DNA of 44,031 nucleotides, from positions 1-44,031 of the forward strand of contig JAQSDJ010000083.1 in NCBI GenBank assembly GCA_029945855.1, written 5' to 3'. Below are positions 18,501 through 26,988 of the stretch, piece by piece; the stretch's first letter is position 1, and every line of letters begins with the position of its first letter. A program made the translations under genes and the position numbers. Source of the stretch: Lacunisphaera sp. (GTDB lineage Bacteria > Verrucomicrobiota > Verrucomicrobiia > Opitutales > Opitutaceae). The notes under the pieces are model-generated. The model made no database searches, was not told the DNA's origin, and was given only the letters and a program-made list of their open reading frames with translations.

Positions 18501-18992
18501 ACCGCAGCGGACCGGCAGGTGCTGCTCGACCTCGGCGTCGTGCACGACATCGCGGAGATAAGCGTCAACGGGCGCATGGTCGCCACGGTGTGGCAGCCGC
18601 CCTGCCTCGCCGATATCACGGCCTTCGTCCGCGCCGGCGAGAACGTTCTGACTGTGCGTGTCGGCAATCGCTGGATCAACCGCCTGGTCGGCGACGAGGC
18701 GCTGCCGCCGGACGCACGCTATACCGTCGCCGGCAGCGCGGCTGGCGCGCTTGAGATCCTGCCCGCGTGGTGGGAGGACCCGCAGGCCGCCGTGAGCCGC
18801 GAGCGCAGCACGTTCTCGACTTGGAAATACTACACCGCCGCCTCGCCGCTGGTTCCGTCCGGCCTCGCCGGCCCGGTGCGGCTCCATGTGCGGCCGCGCC
18901 TCGATTGGCGCCCTGAGCACCACCCCGCGCCCTCAGGCGCGCCAGACGCTGTCACCGTAGTCCCAGCCGCGGCGCGCCGGTTCACGCACTAG
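15519..18992 (+). CDS. GH106 alpha-L-rhamnosidase (first copy)
   Basis: From the ATG at 15519 the product has 1157 residues and a signal peptide ending near SLAA. The frame is open back to 15081, but that stretch lies within GH78 and lacks a signal. The N-terminus has the GH106 hallmark WVNGNTTKAGIRADLEDMKR near residues 46-65. MNCAGWATSGGPW follows and matches [13 protein letters not shown] of the second GH106 in this window. The C-terminal 200 residues form a galactose-binding-like sandwich (VHDIAEISVNG, VRVGNRWINRL). GH106 enzymes cleave alpha-L-rhamnose from pectic side chains. The last 20 or so residues run past the end of the homologous second copy, into the convergent oxidoreductase gene, giving a 60-bp antisense overlap. 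Confidence 0.92.
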   Translation: MIRSRSRLFVAAILLCLATVAAPSLAARDLVQDFRSPPRSAGPWVYWIWVNGNTTKAGIRADLEDMKRVGIRGAMLFEGSLSLPAGPVRYGSNAWHEHVQYAIATAAELGLEIVMMNCAGWATSGGPWNDVDHSMKMVVWSEQAVTGGTTWRGPLPQPPTQLDYYRDVSLLAVPSRFEAPAKLASDDRRQKVAALNDRNAATIVEFTSTTSITFDFGTPTPRRWLEIDLARGAHQESAEGLGHDDDFIPGGKIEVSADGVAFRTVETFADSRLEFSSRVEIGFEPVTARYFRVTFTPAGGIFRAPWRVTELHLSHFRKVAHLAGKTGLKSVPSPSVPAEWSATATGEFSADQIIDLTGRLAADGSLTWDAPPGEWTLLRFGYTTSARQNHPAPPEGQGLEVDKFDAAALAIHFENALGRIIREAGPHAGKALSGVLSDSWEAGPQTWTAALPTEFARRRGYPLHRFLPALTGRMVGNAADTEAFLADYRRTLGELYAQNYYGALQALAHRHGMKLFAEAYGGVLDESRALERVDMPMVEFWNHKLFKGFDFALSAAPLSGNPVVLAEAFTSRPPEWSGWREHPAALKALGDAAYAAGVTGFVLHSYVHQPRTDLAPGFTHGRYGTQIGRLNSWWPLATGWTDYLRRCQLLLQQGRAVADVLQLREERLQTEYRVLPSTGVSGYQAHLLSVAQLDRVSLRDGLLRTSAGATYRVLELPSAWTATTATLQRLLALRDAGAMLAGPRPLAPATLPDTQAGRPAWEAAVAALWSGPTAPAVDATAALTQLGVAPDLHITGDDPAPDVRFTHRTAGTDDFYFVTNQSGRDLVVAADFRSGARLPELWDPLTGRIVPAPVFTHADGRTTLTLSLATAGSVFVAFRRPLPPVWAVAVEHNGARLPIPEVASLPADGTWPAATAGAFRLRFSDGRTSDLAPAAPALIELPAPWRISFAGPARNPAAIEALALGSLSADPRPDVRHFSGIATYETRFTLPADATAADRQVLLDLGVVHDIAEISVNGRMVATVWQPPCLADITAFVRAGENVLTVRVGNRWINRLVGDEALPPDARYTVAGSAAGALEILPAWWEDPQAAVSRERSTFSTWKYYTAASPLVPSGLAGPVRLHVRPRLDWRPEHHPAPSGAPDAVTVVPAAARRFTH

Positions 18993-20306
18993 GTGGCCGA
19001 GGTCGCGGTGGTTGGTCACGCGCATCGCCGCGTCGTCCCACTCGATGTCGCGGTTGGTGCGTTGGGCGATGACGCCGAGCAGCGACACCTCCGTCAGGCG
19101 GGCCGAGTAATCGAAGGCCGAACCCGGGGCCGGCCCCTCGCCCTTGATGGCGCGCAGCCACTCCTGGAAGGGCCCGCCTTTGACCCGCGGGATGACCTTG
19201 GCCGGCGCGTTGCGTCGGAACTCCTCCCACGCCGCCGCCGGCAGCAGCAGGCTCGGGCTGTCAGGTCGCCCACCCGTCATGAGCGTGCGCTTGCTGCCGA
19301 CCATCATCATGCCGGCACCGGGCCAGGGCTTGCTGCGATCCCAGTCGAGCGGCACTGGCGGCTTCTGGCCGCCGTCATACCAGTGCAGGGTCACGGGCGG
19401 CTGCCCGCCGCGCGCGGGGAACTCGAACTTAAGGTGCGAGGTGCGGTGGCTGAACCCCGGGGCGATCGGCTCGAGATTCACGACCGACACTCGGGTCGGC
19501 ATGCCCAGCCCGAGTGCCCAGAACGGCGCATCGAGCGTGTGGCAAGCCCAGTCTCCGAGAATGCTGGTGCCGAAGTCCCACCAGCTGCGCCAGAACAACG
19601 GCGCGTATTCCGCGGTGAACGGGCGCTGGCGGGCCGGCCCGAGCCAGAGGTCCCAGTCGAGCGTGGCGGGCACGGGAATCTTCGGGGGCGGAAACTGCGG
19701 CGGCAGGCGGAAATATCTGGCGTCGGCGAAACCGGGGCCACCCAGCCAGGCATGCACCTCGCGCACCTCGCCCAGCGCGCCGGCTTCATACCATTCTTTC
19801 GCCAGTCGGATGCCCTCCGTGGCGTGGCCCTGGTTGCCCATCTGCGTGATCACTTTAAAACGATGCGCGGCACGCTGCAGCGTGCGGGCCTGCCAGATAT
19901 CGTGGGTCAGCGGCTTTTGCACATAGACGTGCTTGCCCATCTCCATGGCGACGTAGGCCGCGGCAAAGTGCGTGTGGTCGGGCGTAGAGACGACGACGGC
20001 GTCGATCTGCTTGCCCATCTTCGCGAGCATCACGCGGAAGTCGCGGAACCGGGGCACGTCGGGGAATTTCACGTAGTTGTCGGCGGCGCGCGCGTCGTCC
20101 ACGTCGCAGAACGCGACGTAGTTCTCACCCGCGCAGCCCGCGAGAGCCGAGCCACCGATGCCGCCGATGCCGATGAAGGCGAGGTTGACGCGCCGGCTGG
20201 GCGGCGGGCCGGCCTGACCGACGGCCACGCGGGGCAGGCTGTAGAAAGCGGCGGCGGCGAGGCCGGACTTGAGGAAGGTGCGACGATCGAGGAACGGGGT
20301 GTGCAT
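18933..20306 (-). CDS. Tat-exported Gfo/Idh/MocA-family oxidoreductase
   Basis: The ATG at 20306 gives 457 residues with a twin-arginine signal (LDRRTFLKSGLAAAAFY). A longer upstream start would overlap the previous gene and push the Tat motif inward. The Rossmann motif GIGGIGGSALAGC lies near residues 44-56, and QKPLTH near 128 stands where the family has its E-K-P catalytic Lys motif. GNQGHATEG is characteristic of secreted members found in Planctomycetes and Verrucomicrobia. It probably oxidises a sugar or glycoside hydroxyl with a tightly bound NAD(P), since Tat export of a folded holoenzyme is known for Zymomonas glucose-fructose oxidoreductase. It is the last gene of the minus operon, 10 bp after an exported isomerase-like protein, and its 3' end overlaps GH106. 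Confidence 0.9.
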   Translation of the reverse strand: MHTPFLDRRTFLKSGLAAAAFYSLPRVAVGQAGPPPSRRVNLAFIGIGGIGGSALAGCAGENYVAFCDVDDARAADNYVKFPDVPRFRDFRVMLAKMGKQIDAVVVSTPDHTHFAAAYVAMEMGKHVYVQKPLTHDIWQARTLQRAAHRFKVITQMGNQGHATEGIRLAKEWYEAGALGEVREVHAWLGGPGFADARYFRLPPQFPPPKIPVPATLDWDLWLGPARQRPFTAEYAPLFWRSWWDFGTSILGDWACHTLDAPFWALGLGMPTRVSVVNLEPIAPGFSHRTSHLKFEFPARGGQPPVTLHWYDGGQKPPVPLDWDRSKPWPGAGMMMVGSKRTLMTGGRPDSPSLLLPAAAWEEFRRNAPAKVIPRVKGGPFQEWLRAIKGEGPAPGSAFDYSARLTEVSLLGVIAQRTNRDIEWDDAAMRVTNHRDLGHLVREPARRGWDYGDSVWRA

Positions 20307-20316
20307 AACGGGCGGC

Positions 20317-21147
20317 TCAGGGTTGGGGCAAGGCGAGCTGGGCACGGACAAAGTCAGCGCACCGTTTCACCTCGTCGAGGTTGTTTTCGGGATTGGATTC
20401 GTATTCGATGACCAGCCAGCCGACGAAGCCCTGCCGACCTAGCTCTTTCAAGATGCCGGCGAGATCGAGCACGCCGGTGCCGTAAACCTGGTCGGGCGTG
20501 CGCCGGCCGATGGCGGCGCGTTCCTTCAGGTGCACGGACTTGATGCGCCCGGCGAGCAGCCGGACCGCATCGAGGGGCACGACGTTGGAGGTCGCATAAT
20601 GACCAGTGTCGGCGCAGACGCCGATGCGCTCATGCCGGCCCTTGAGCAGGGCGCTCATGAAGTGCGGGTCGGAATTGCGATACTCCGGCTTCTGCGGGTT
20701 CGTCGGGTGGTTGTGGAACGCCACGGTGAGATCGTAATCGCCGATGATCTTCTCGATTGTGTCCACCGATTCGACGGAGTCCGTCCCGAGGTTGCGGGCC
20801 CCGAGCCGCACGGCCGTCGCGAAAAAGGCGCGGGCCCTGGCCTCGTCCTTCGGCACGGCGCCCATGCAGCTCGCAATCTCGACTCCGTGCTTTTTCAGGT
20901 GCGCGCGCAGGCGCTCCAGCTGGACGTCGGACAGTTCGTAGATCCGGGTCGGATCATCCGGGCTCAGCGGGAGATTGGTGAAGGTCTCGATGTAGCGCAC
21001 CCCGCATTGTGCGGCCTTTTCGATCGCGCCGAACAGCGTGTCCTTGCGGAAGGTATAGGCCGCGCACGCCAGTTCGGGCCTGGCCGGCTCCGCCGTGCAG
21101 GCGGTCCCGGCCAGCAGGCAGGAAAGGAAGATCAGTCGGATATTCAT
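20317..21147 (-). CDS. Exported TIM-barrel sugar isomerase/epimerase-like protein
   Basis: The 276-residue product belongs by pattern to the xylose-isomerase-like TIM-barrel (AP endonuclease 2) superfamily. VAFHNHPTN, VCADTGHY, KSVHLKE and WLVIEYES supply the His, Asp, His and Glu typical of its divalent-metal site. Unlike the usual cytoplasmic enzymes it begins with an export signal (MNIRLIFLSCLLAGTACTA). A lipobox is imperfect, so soluble export is as likely as a lipoprotein. It starts inside the SGNH stop (ATGA, 4-bp overlap) and is followed 10 bp later by the Tat-exported Gfo/Idh enzyme. The pair resembles the oxidoreductase plus isomerase-like pairs of 3-keto-glycoside and C-glycoside degradation. 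That role is inference. Confidence 0.88.
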   Translation of the reverse strand: MNIRLIFLSCLLAGTACTAEPARPELACAAYTFRKDTLFGAIEKAAQCGVRYIETFTNLPLSPDDPTRIYELSDVQLERLRAHLKKHGVEIASCMGAVPKDEARARAFFATAVRLGARNLGTDSVESVDTIEKIIGDYDLTVAFHNHPTNPQKPEYRNSDPHFMSALLKGRHERIGVCADTGHYATSNVVPLDAVRLLAGRIKSVHLKERAAIGRRTPDQVYGTGVLDLAGILKELGRQGFVGWLVIEYESNPENNLDEVKRCADFVRAQLALPQP

Positions 21148-22793
21148 GGGATCAACACCTCCAGGATGCGCTGTGCATAGATGCGGTGCAGGAAGTCGTT
21201 CGGGTGGTTCGCCCCGTTGCCGGAGAGGTCGAGGTAGTCCTTGCGCTCGAGCATCGACAGCTCGGTCGAGGTCACGTCGACAAATGCCACGCCGGGCCGG
21301 GCGACGCGGAGACCCTCGTCGCGAATGAACTTCACCGGATCGAGCCCGGTCGCCTGCTTCGGGTTGTTCAGCATCGGAGTGATGAGCACGAACTCGGTCT
21401 CGGGCGAGCGCGCACGCACGGCGTCGATGATCTTCTCGAGGTTCTCCCGGTAACCGACGCGACGCGCCGCGCTGCGGTCGTTCATGCCATAGGCCAGCAG
21501 CACGAGGTCCGGCTTGAACCAGGCGACTTGCGAATCGACCTGCGTAAGCGCGTGGCTCGAGGTGCCGCCGCCGCGCGCGTGATTCATGAAAGTGATCGGC
21601 GCACCATAGGTCTGCTTGAGCTGCCAGATCACCAGATCGCCAAAGGGGGGTTGATAGGGCCAGACCGCGTTGATGCGCGACGAATCATAGCCGGCCGAAA
21701 TGCTATCGCCGAACAGCACGACTTTCAGCGGCGCCTTGGCCTGCAGGAGCTTCTTCGTCCGGGGGAGCTGGTCCAGTGACGAGTGCGCCGCCGGCCAGTT
21801 CCAGTCGCGTGTCGCCGGTTCGTAAGTGACCTCCATCTGCCGCTCGTGATACCAGGCGCCGGATGTGAGCTTGATGGCGTTGCGCACCATGGTGACGGAG
21901 CCGTCTTTCTCCTTGCGCGGCGCCAGGAAGAACTCGGCGGCGAGTTGGACCGGCGCACGCGAGCCCGGCGGCAGCACCACGCGGCCGCCCCGCAGCACCC
22001 AGTCGCGCCCTTCCTGAAGCCGCTCGCCCGTGCCGAGCGCGATGACCTCGGTGACTGTCTTCGCCGGATAGAGGAGCTTCAACTCGACCTCCTTGCTCCG
22101 ATCCTCGATCACCGCAATGCAGGACTCGCGGTAAACCTCTGTTCCGCGGACAATGGAGGTGATGCGCCGGTCCCAGTCGTCCGGCCAGTCCTGGGGCGAA
22201 GCGATCTCCAGTGGCGGCACGGTCGTCGGCAGCGCATAAACTTCATAGGCGGCCGGCTTGCCCGTGAGGCGGATCGCGAAGCGGACCTTCCGTTCGCCCG
22301 CCGGCCGGGCGAGCACCCGGTTCACGGCGTCGGTCACGTCGACCGGATAGCTGGCCACCGTCCCGCCGGGCTTCAAGTGAATGCTGCCCGCGAGGGTTTC
22401 GCTGCCATCTGCCGCCACCGTGAACAGGTGGATCGCGCCGCGCTCCACTCCCGTGCTCTGGCCCGGGCGTTTTACCGGCAGTTTCTCGAGATCGAGTGTG
22501 ATGCGCGCCGACGGCGTCATTTTTGCCGCCACCTTGCCAAGGTCGAAATCGAGCCTGGCGCCGGCCGCACCAGCGGGCTCGTTCGACAAGAGGAGACGCC
22601 CCGGCGCCTCGGCCCCGGGCACGAGCGTGCCGATCGCGGCCGCCCGGGTGACGGGGATGGACTGCAGCGAGGACATGGCGATCGCCGAGGCGAAACTCGC
22701 CAGCGCGCACAGAATGACTCCGGCCAGCCGGAGTCGCGGGGTGATCTGACCGCCTGACGCAGGCATCGGGGTGGAACGATTGATCGGGTTCAT
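21144..22793 (-). CDS. Exported SGNH/GDSL esterase, probable carbohydrate deacetylase
   Basis: The 549-residue protein starts at 22793 (MNPINRSTPMPASGG), 10 bp after the GH2 stop. Its signal-peptide-like hydrophobic stretch lies at about residues 22-42. Residues 50-330 are beta-rich and include a DNRLRE-like jelly-roll segment with LDFDLGKVAAKM and ITLDLEKLP. The catalytic domain follows: LFGDSISAGYD near 359 (nucleophile Ser), GGGTSSH (oxyanion Gly), YGMND near 436 (oxyanion Asn), and NHPNDFLHRIYA near 530 (Asp and His). This two-domain form is seen in glycan acetylesterases, so removal of O-acetyl groups from the imported or surface glycan is likely. The stop overlaps the next start by 4 bp. 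Confidence 0.9.
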   Translation of the reverse strand: MNPINRSTPMPASGGQITPRLRLAGVILCALASFASAIAMSSLQSIPVTRAAAIGTLVPGAEAPGRLLLSNEPAGAAGARLDFDLGKVAAKMTPSARITLDLEKLPVKRPGQSTGVERGAIHLFTVAADGSETLAGSIHLKPGGTVASYPVDVTDAVNRVLARPAGERKVRFAIRLTGKPAAYEVYALPTTVPPLEIASPQDWPDDWDRRITSIVRGTEVYRESCIAVIEDRSKEVELKLLYPAKTVTEVIALGTGERLQEGRDWVLRGGRVVLPPGSRAPVQLAAEFFLAPRKEKDGSVTMVRNAIKLTSGAWYHERQMEVTYEPATRDWNWPAAHSSLDQLPRTKKLLQAKAPLKVVLFGDSISAGYDSSRINAVWPYQPPFGDLVIWQLKQTYGAPITFMNHARGGGTSSHALTQVDSQVAWFKPDLVLLAYGMNDRSAARRVGYRENLEKIIDAVRARSPETEFVLITPMLNNPKQATGLDPVKFIRDEGLRVARPGVAFVDVTSTELSMLERKDYLDLSGNGANHPNDFLHRIYAQRILEVLIP

Positions 22794-22803
22794 GAGGGTA
22801 AAT

Positions 22804-25644
22804 TCAGGCGTGGATTCCGGGGACGACTGCGGACTCGAAATCCGGCGCAATTTTAGCGGGCGGCCGGAACAGATGCAGAATCTGCGGGGCCGTCACCTCC
22901 TCCTTCGGCTGGAAGGCGTCGCTCTCCATGTAGCGCAGAATGCTGAACAGCAGCTGCCGCACCTCGGGCTTGTCGCGGTGCTGGAGGAAATCAATCGAGG
23001 CAAACATCAGCCGGCCACGACCCAACCGGGCCTCGAACAGCAGACCGAGTTTCCGGCTGGTTTCGAAATTGTCGATTACCTGCACCAGCGGCTGCAGCGT
23101 GCGCGGCAAACCGTCGAGGATGATGGGGCGGCCGTAACGGGCCATCGGCCACCACTGCCAGTTCGAATGGAATTCGGTGGGGAAATGCCGGAACACCGGA
23201 TGCGCGGGATCCAGCAACAGGCCGAGTGTGCCCGGCCCCTCGTAATTCTTGAAAAAGGCCACCGTCCAGAAATTCGCGATAAACTGTCCCTCGATCGTGG
23301 CGCCGAGGTTGGGCAGCCGCGGCAGCACCAGCACGGTGCCGCCGGCCTCCACCCGCTTGAGCAAGGCCTCGTCCACGACGTCGGCGATCTCCATGCCCTT
23401 GGGGATGTCGTAGCGCACCGCCGCGGGATAAACCCACAGGTCATATTCGTTGCGCCAGGGCGTGCCCTCCACGCTCACCTCGCAGCACAGCTGCGCCGGC
23501 GCCGCCAGGCCCGCCAGCGGGAATTCCACCGTGGCGACATCCGCCCCGCCCCCCGCTGGACGGTCGCGCGCCGGCCGCCGGCGCTCGGCGAGCACCCGGC
23601 CGCCGGTATCGCGCAAGCGCACGCATACTTCCGCCGCCGGCAGGTTGGCGCGGTGGTATTGCGCCACCTCCACTCGCGCGCTGAAAGTCTCGGCCGCCGT
23701 CCACGTGCGCTTGGCAAAGCGCAGCAAGGGCACGACCGGCGCACAGAACTGCCGGAACCAGGCCGGATCGACGAAGGACTTCGGCTCCATGAAGGCGTTG
23801 CACATGCCCACCCACGCGCTGCCCTGCCCCGGATAATCCTGCAGATCGAGCAGGCTGTAGCCGGCCATACCGCGCGTGCGCAGCACGGATTCCATGTCCT
23901 CTTTGTAACAGAGCGCGGCGAGGCGGCCCGAGGCTTGGAAGAAGGCGCCGGCCTGGTGTCCCATGCCGCTCTTATCCAGGCGCTCCTTGAAGACTTCCAT
24001 CGGATAGGGCCGGAGCACGCCGGTGTATTTTGGCAGCTCATTGAAATCGGGGAATACCAGATACTGGCCCGTCTCATGGCTGAGCAATGGCACGGGGCTG
24101 CGCGCCGACGACGACGCATAGTCGACGAGGGTCGAGGCCGGATAGGCGTTGTTCAGGTGGCCGAGGTAGCCGTGCAGCATGGAGCCGCGGGTCAGCTCGA
24201 TATCCAGCACCACCCGGCCGCCTTCGCGTCGCGTGGCCGACACCGTCCAGTAATCGTCCACGTCGAGCGGCTCGGGCACAACGAAGTGGTTGTTCGACCC
24301 CTGCGCATACAGGCGGCTGGGATCAAGCTGCCGCAGGTGGGCGACGAGCGCGCGCCGGCCCGCGAGATCGCCGCCGAGTTCGTTGCCCATCGCCAGCATC
24401 ACGAACGAGGGATGGTTGCCATAGGCGCGAAGGACGGCCTCGCCCTCCGCGTGCAGATAATCCGCCAGCCCCGGCCGGTCGAACGGCCCCCAGGCGGGCA
24501 GCTCCGGCTGCAGGTAGACTCCGGCGCGATCCGCCGCACGGAACGCCGCCTCGGGCGGGCACCAGCTGTGGAACCGGAAGAAATTGATGCCAAACGACGC
24601 CGCGACGCGAAACACCTTTTCCCACCCCGCCTCGTCCATCGCCGCGTAGCCGGTCAGCGGGAACACGCCGGCGTCATGCTTGCCGCGCAGGAAAGTGACG
24701 GCGCCGTTGATCGTGAATTTTTTTCCGTCCCGCCGGAAATCGCGCAGGCCAAATTCAACCTCGCGTTCGTCGGCGCACGTCCGGCCATCGGCCAGCCGCC
24801 CGGCCAGTCCGATCTTCAGCTTCTGCAGTGCGGGGGAAAACTCATCCCACAGCGCGGCGTCCGACGGGATTTTCCGGATGAAAACCTGCCGGGTCTGTCC
24901 CGCCGGCAATCGCACGCACTCGATCACTCCGCCATCGCCGGCGGCCAGGGTCACATCAAATTCGCCGTCAGCTGCGGCCGCGCGACCGATCACGACTTCG
25001 ACCCGGGCCTCGCGAAGTGCCGCGTCGGGCCGCACCTGCACCTCCTCGATCCAAGCGGAATCCGTGGCCTGGAGTTCGATCCGGCCGACGATGCCGTTCC
25101 AGTTCGTCTGGATGCGATCAGCCCAGACATGGCTCAGGTGCATCGGATAGAGCCGGCGGTCGTTGTTCACGCGGACGCTCAGGCGGTGCCGGCCTGGAAC
25201 GGCCGACTTGGTCAGCACAAAGCGGTGCGGCGTGCTCAGGCTCGCCCCCTCCCCGACGGCACGCGATCCGAACCAGGCCTTGGTGAAACGCGTCCGCTCC
25301 AGCCGCAGCTCAACGCGCTTGCCGGCCCACTCCGCGGGGATCTCGATGTCGTGCTGATACCAGGCCGCGCCGTCGTAAGCAAAGCGGCGGTTCAATTCCG
25401 TCGTGGTCCGCAGCGGTGGCGTGCCGCGCCCGTTCTCGTCCAGCGTGCCGGGCAGCCGCACCGTGTCGCGCAGGTCGCGGGCAAACCAGTTTTCCCGCTC
25501 ACCGACATTTTCCGGGTCAAGCTCCAGGCGCCATGAACCGGCCAGTGACTTGATCTCTCTGGCGGGAGCCAGCCCCCCCAGGAGCAACGCCAGCAAAACC
25601 GACCCAAGGCGGGCTGAACGAAGGAGACTGGCACCTGTCGTCAT
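22804..25644 (-). CDS. Exported GH2-family glycosidase
   Basis: The 946-residue protein has a signal peptide (about 1-29). A jelly-roll sugar-binding domain begins at IKSLAGSWRLELDP and includes VRLPGTLDENG. An Ig-like domain and a TIM barrel follow. NHPSFVMLAMGNELGG near residues 409-424 provides the acid/base Glu, and PLLSHETGQY near 517-527 holds the likely nucleophile Glu. The H-E-x-G-Q form is common in uncharacterised GH2 proteins of plant-glycan loci. GH2 contains galactosidases, glucuronidases, mannosidases and arabinosidases; the substrate cannot be read from sequence. It overlaps the upstream esterase by 4 bp and precedes the SGNH gene by 10 bp. The last 250 residues include a segment (VLVLPRLPNLGATIEGQF) that looks like a glutamine-amidotransferase-like or flavodoxin-like fold. 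Confidence 0.9.
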   Translation of the reverse strand: MTTGASLLRSARLGSVLLALLLGGLAPAREIKSLAGSWRLELDPENVGERENWFARDLRDTVRLPGTLDENGRGTPPLRTTTELNRRFAYDGAAWYQHDIEIPAEWAGKRVELRLERTRFTKAWFGSRAVGEGASLSTPHRFVLTKSAVPGRHRLSVRVNNDRRLYPMHLSHVWADRIQTNWNGIVGRIELQATDSAWIEEVQVRPDAALREARVEVVIGRAAAADGEFDVTLAAGDGGVIECVRLPAGQTRQVFIRKIPSDAALWDEFSPALQKLKIGLAGRLADGRTCADEREVEFGLRDFRRDGKKFTINGAVTFLRGKHDAGVFPLTGYAAMDEAGWEKVFRVAASFGINFFRFHSWCPPEAAFRAADRAGVYLQPELPAWGPFDRPGLADYLHAEGEAVLRAYGNHPSFVMLAMGNELGGDLAGRRALVAHLRQLDPSRLYAQGSNNHFVVPEPLDVDDYWTVSATRREGGRVVLDIELTRGSMLHGYLGHLNNAYPASTLVDYASSSARSPVPLLSHETGQYLVFPDFNELPKYTGVLRPYPMEVFKERLDKSGMGHQAGAFFQASGRLAALCYKEDMESVLRTRGMAGYSLLDLQDYPGQGSAWVGMCNAFMEPKSFVDPAWFRQFCAPVVPLLRFAKRTWTAAETFSARVEVAQYHRANLPAAEVCVRLRDTGGRVLAERRRPARDRPAGGGADVATVEFPLAGLAAPAQLCCEVSVEGTPWRNEYDLWVYPAAVRYDIPKGMEIADVVDEALLKRVEAGGTVLVLPRLPNLGATIEGQFIANFWTVAFFKNYEGPGTLGLLLDPAHPVFRHFPTEFHSNWQWWPMARYGRPIILDGLPRTLQPLVQVIDNFETSRKLGLLFEARLGRGRLMFASIDFLQHRDKPEVRQLLFSILRYMESDAFQPKEEVTAPQILHLFRPPAKIAPDFESAVVPGIHA

Positions 25645-26978
25645 GGTGACTTTGCCGCCGCGGAGGCAATGTGCCGGAGAATCTCCGCACGGATCCGCGC
25701 GTCGTATTCAAGACGGGACACGTGGCCGGTATCCACGTGGTTCCAGATCTGTTTTGGCCCGGTGAGCTGGTTGTAGGTGGCATATACCCCGGTCGGCGGG
25801 CAGATGGCATCGATGAACCCAACCGTAAAAAATGCCGCCGCTTTCGTGCGCGTCGCGAAATTCATCGCGTCGTAATACCGCGTCACCTCCAGCCGGGCCG
25901 GATCGGGTTTGCCCGGGACGTCCGGCAATAGGTGCGGCCAGCCGTTGATCCGCCCGATCACGACGCCCGTGAGGTCGCAAAAGGCGGGAATCTCTGCAGC
26001 AATGAAGGTGACGCGCGGATCAAGCCCGGCAGCCACAATGGCTTGGCCGCCACCCTGGCTGCGGCCGCTGACGACCAGCTGCCGTCCATCCCATTCCGGC
26101 TGGGCGGTTACGGTCTCAAGCGCCCGCATCAGGCGCAAGAAGATGCCGCGCAGATACATTTCCTCCCGGTGGTCGCGACCCTTCAGGTAGTATTCCTTGA
26201 GCCGGCCGGAGCGCAGCTCGGCGTAAAACTCGGGCGGCTGGTCGTTCGGCAGGCCGTTGGCATTGAAATCGAGGGCAACAAAGCCGTCACGCGCACATTC
26301 CGCCGCGCGGCTCAGGCGGGATTTTACGACGCCGGCTCCATGCGTCAGAACGATGGCCGGCAAGGTCCGCGCCTGGGCTCCGACCGGCCGGGCGAGGTAA
26401 GCCGATAGCGGCGCCCAGCCGGGAATGTCCGCCTGCAGGTCGAAACACTCCACGCCGGGCAACGGCGACTTGACCGGCGTGAGCCGCACGTTGGCCGGCG
26501 TGCCCGCGAGCAGCTCCATCTGGCCCGCCCAGAACCCGTCGAAATCTGCCGGTGGCGGCAGGCTCGCGGCAATCGCCAGCGGGGCGTAGGCCGCCCCGGC
26601 ATGAGCCACCAGCTTCGTCTCACCGGCGGGCACAAAGTCCGCGGTGCAGCGCAGAAACCCCGGCTCATCCAACCGGGCCCGGACCGTGGCCTTTCCGTCC
26701 TGCAGCTTGGCGACGCCTTCGCGGCCGAGCGGCACACCGTCCTTGGTCACGACCCAGCGAACCTCCGCGTCCGGCGGCAGCGCCTGCCCCTCTCTCCCCA
26801 AAGTCAGGGTGAAGACCGCCTCGTCACCGCGCGCGTAGAGCGCTTCGGGGCGATCAGCGGCAACCTTGAGGGCGTAGCTTCCAACGGTAATTGGGGTGGC
26901 GGCCTGCAGCGTCAGCCCCGCGAGCAGCCCGATACACCACAACCGGCGGCAGATTTTCGAAACGATAGTCAGGTTCAT
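25641..26978 (-). CDS. Exported AXE1/CE7-like acetyl esterase
   Basis: From the ATG at 26978 the product has 445 residues and a signal peptide (MNLTIVSKICRRLWCIGLLAG). A start at 26999 is possible but would overlap the upstream stop. Residues about 20-140 form an Ig-like domain. The alpha/beta-hydrolase domain follows with VLTHGAG, nucleophile motif SGRSQGGG near 306-313, Asp in GFIDAICPP near 388 and His in DTGHV near 417, matching the Ser-Asp-His layout of CE7 acetylxylan and cephalosporin-C deacetylases. It probably removes acetyl groups from the target glycan or its oligomers. It sits 10 bp after paralogue C and overlaps GH2 by 4 bp. Confidence 0.88.
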   Translation of the reverse strand: MNLTIVSKICRRLWCIGLLAGLTLQAATPITVGSYALKVAADRPEALYARGDEAVFTLTLGREGQALPPDAEVRWVVTKDGVPLGREGVAKLQDGKATVRARLDEPGFLRCTADFVPAGETKLVAHAGAAYAPLAIAASLPPPADFDGFWAGQMELLAGTPANVRLTPVKSPLPGVECFDLQADIPGWAPLSAYLARPVGAQARTLPAIVLTHGAGVVKSRLSRAAECARDGFVALDFNANGLPNDQPPEFYAELRSGRLKEYYLKGRDHREEMYLRGIFLRLMRALETVTAQPEWDGRQLVVSGRSQGGGQAIVAAGLDPRVTFIAAEIPAFCDLTGVVIGRINGWPHLLPDVPGKPDPARLEVTRYYDAMNFATRTKAAAFFTVGFIDAICPPTGVYATYNQLTGPKQIWNHVDTGHVSRLEYDARIRAEILRHIASAAAKSP

Positions 26979-26988
26979 GTTATCAAAA

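Noticed and set aside
16650-18923. Minus-strand 757-codon open frame opposite GH106
   Set aside because: Antisense artefact of a GC-rich GH106 gene; Gly/Arg-rich translation with no recognisable motif.
21090-21147. Lipobox making the isomerase-like protein a lipoprotein
   Set aside because: The residues before Cys (G-T-A-C) lack the hydrophobic residue expected at position -3, so ordinary signal-peptidase cleavage is at least as likely.
22771-25536. Plus-strand 921-codon open frame opposite GH2
   Set aside because: It mirrors a well-supported GH2 gene with catalytic motifs. Its own translation is rich in Arg, His and Gln with no domain or signal peptide, a common artefact of high-GC coding strands.
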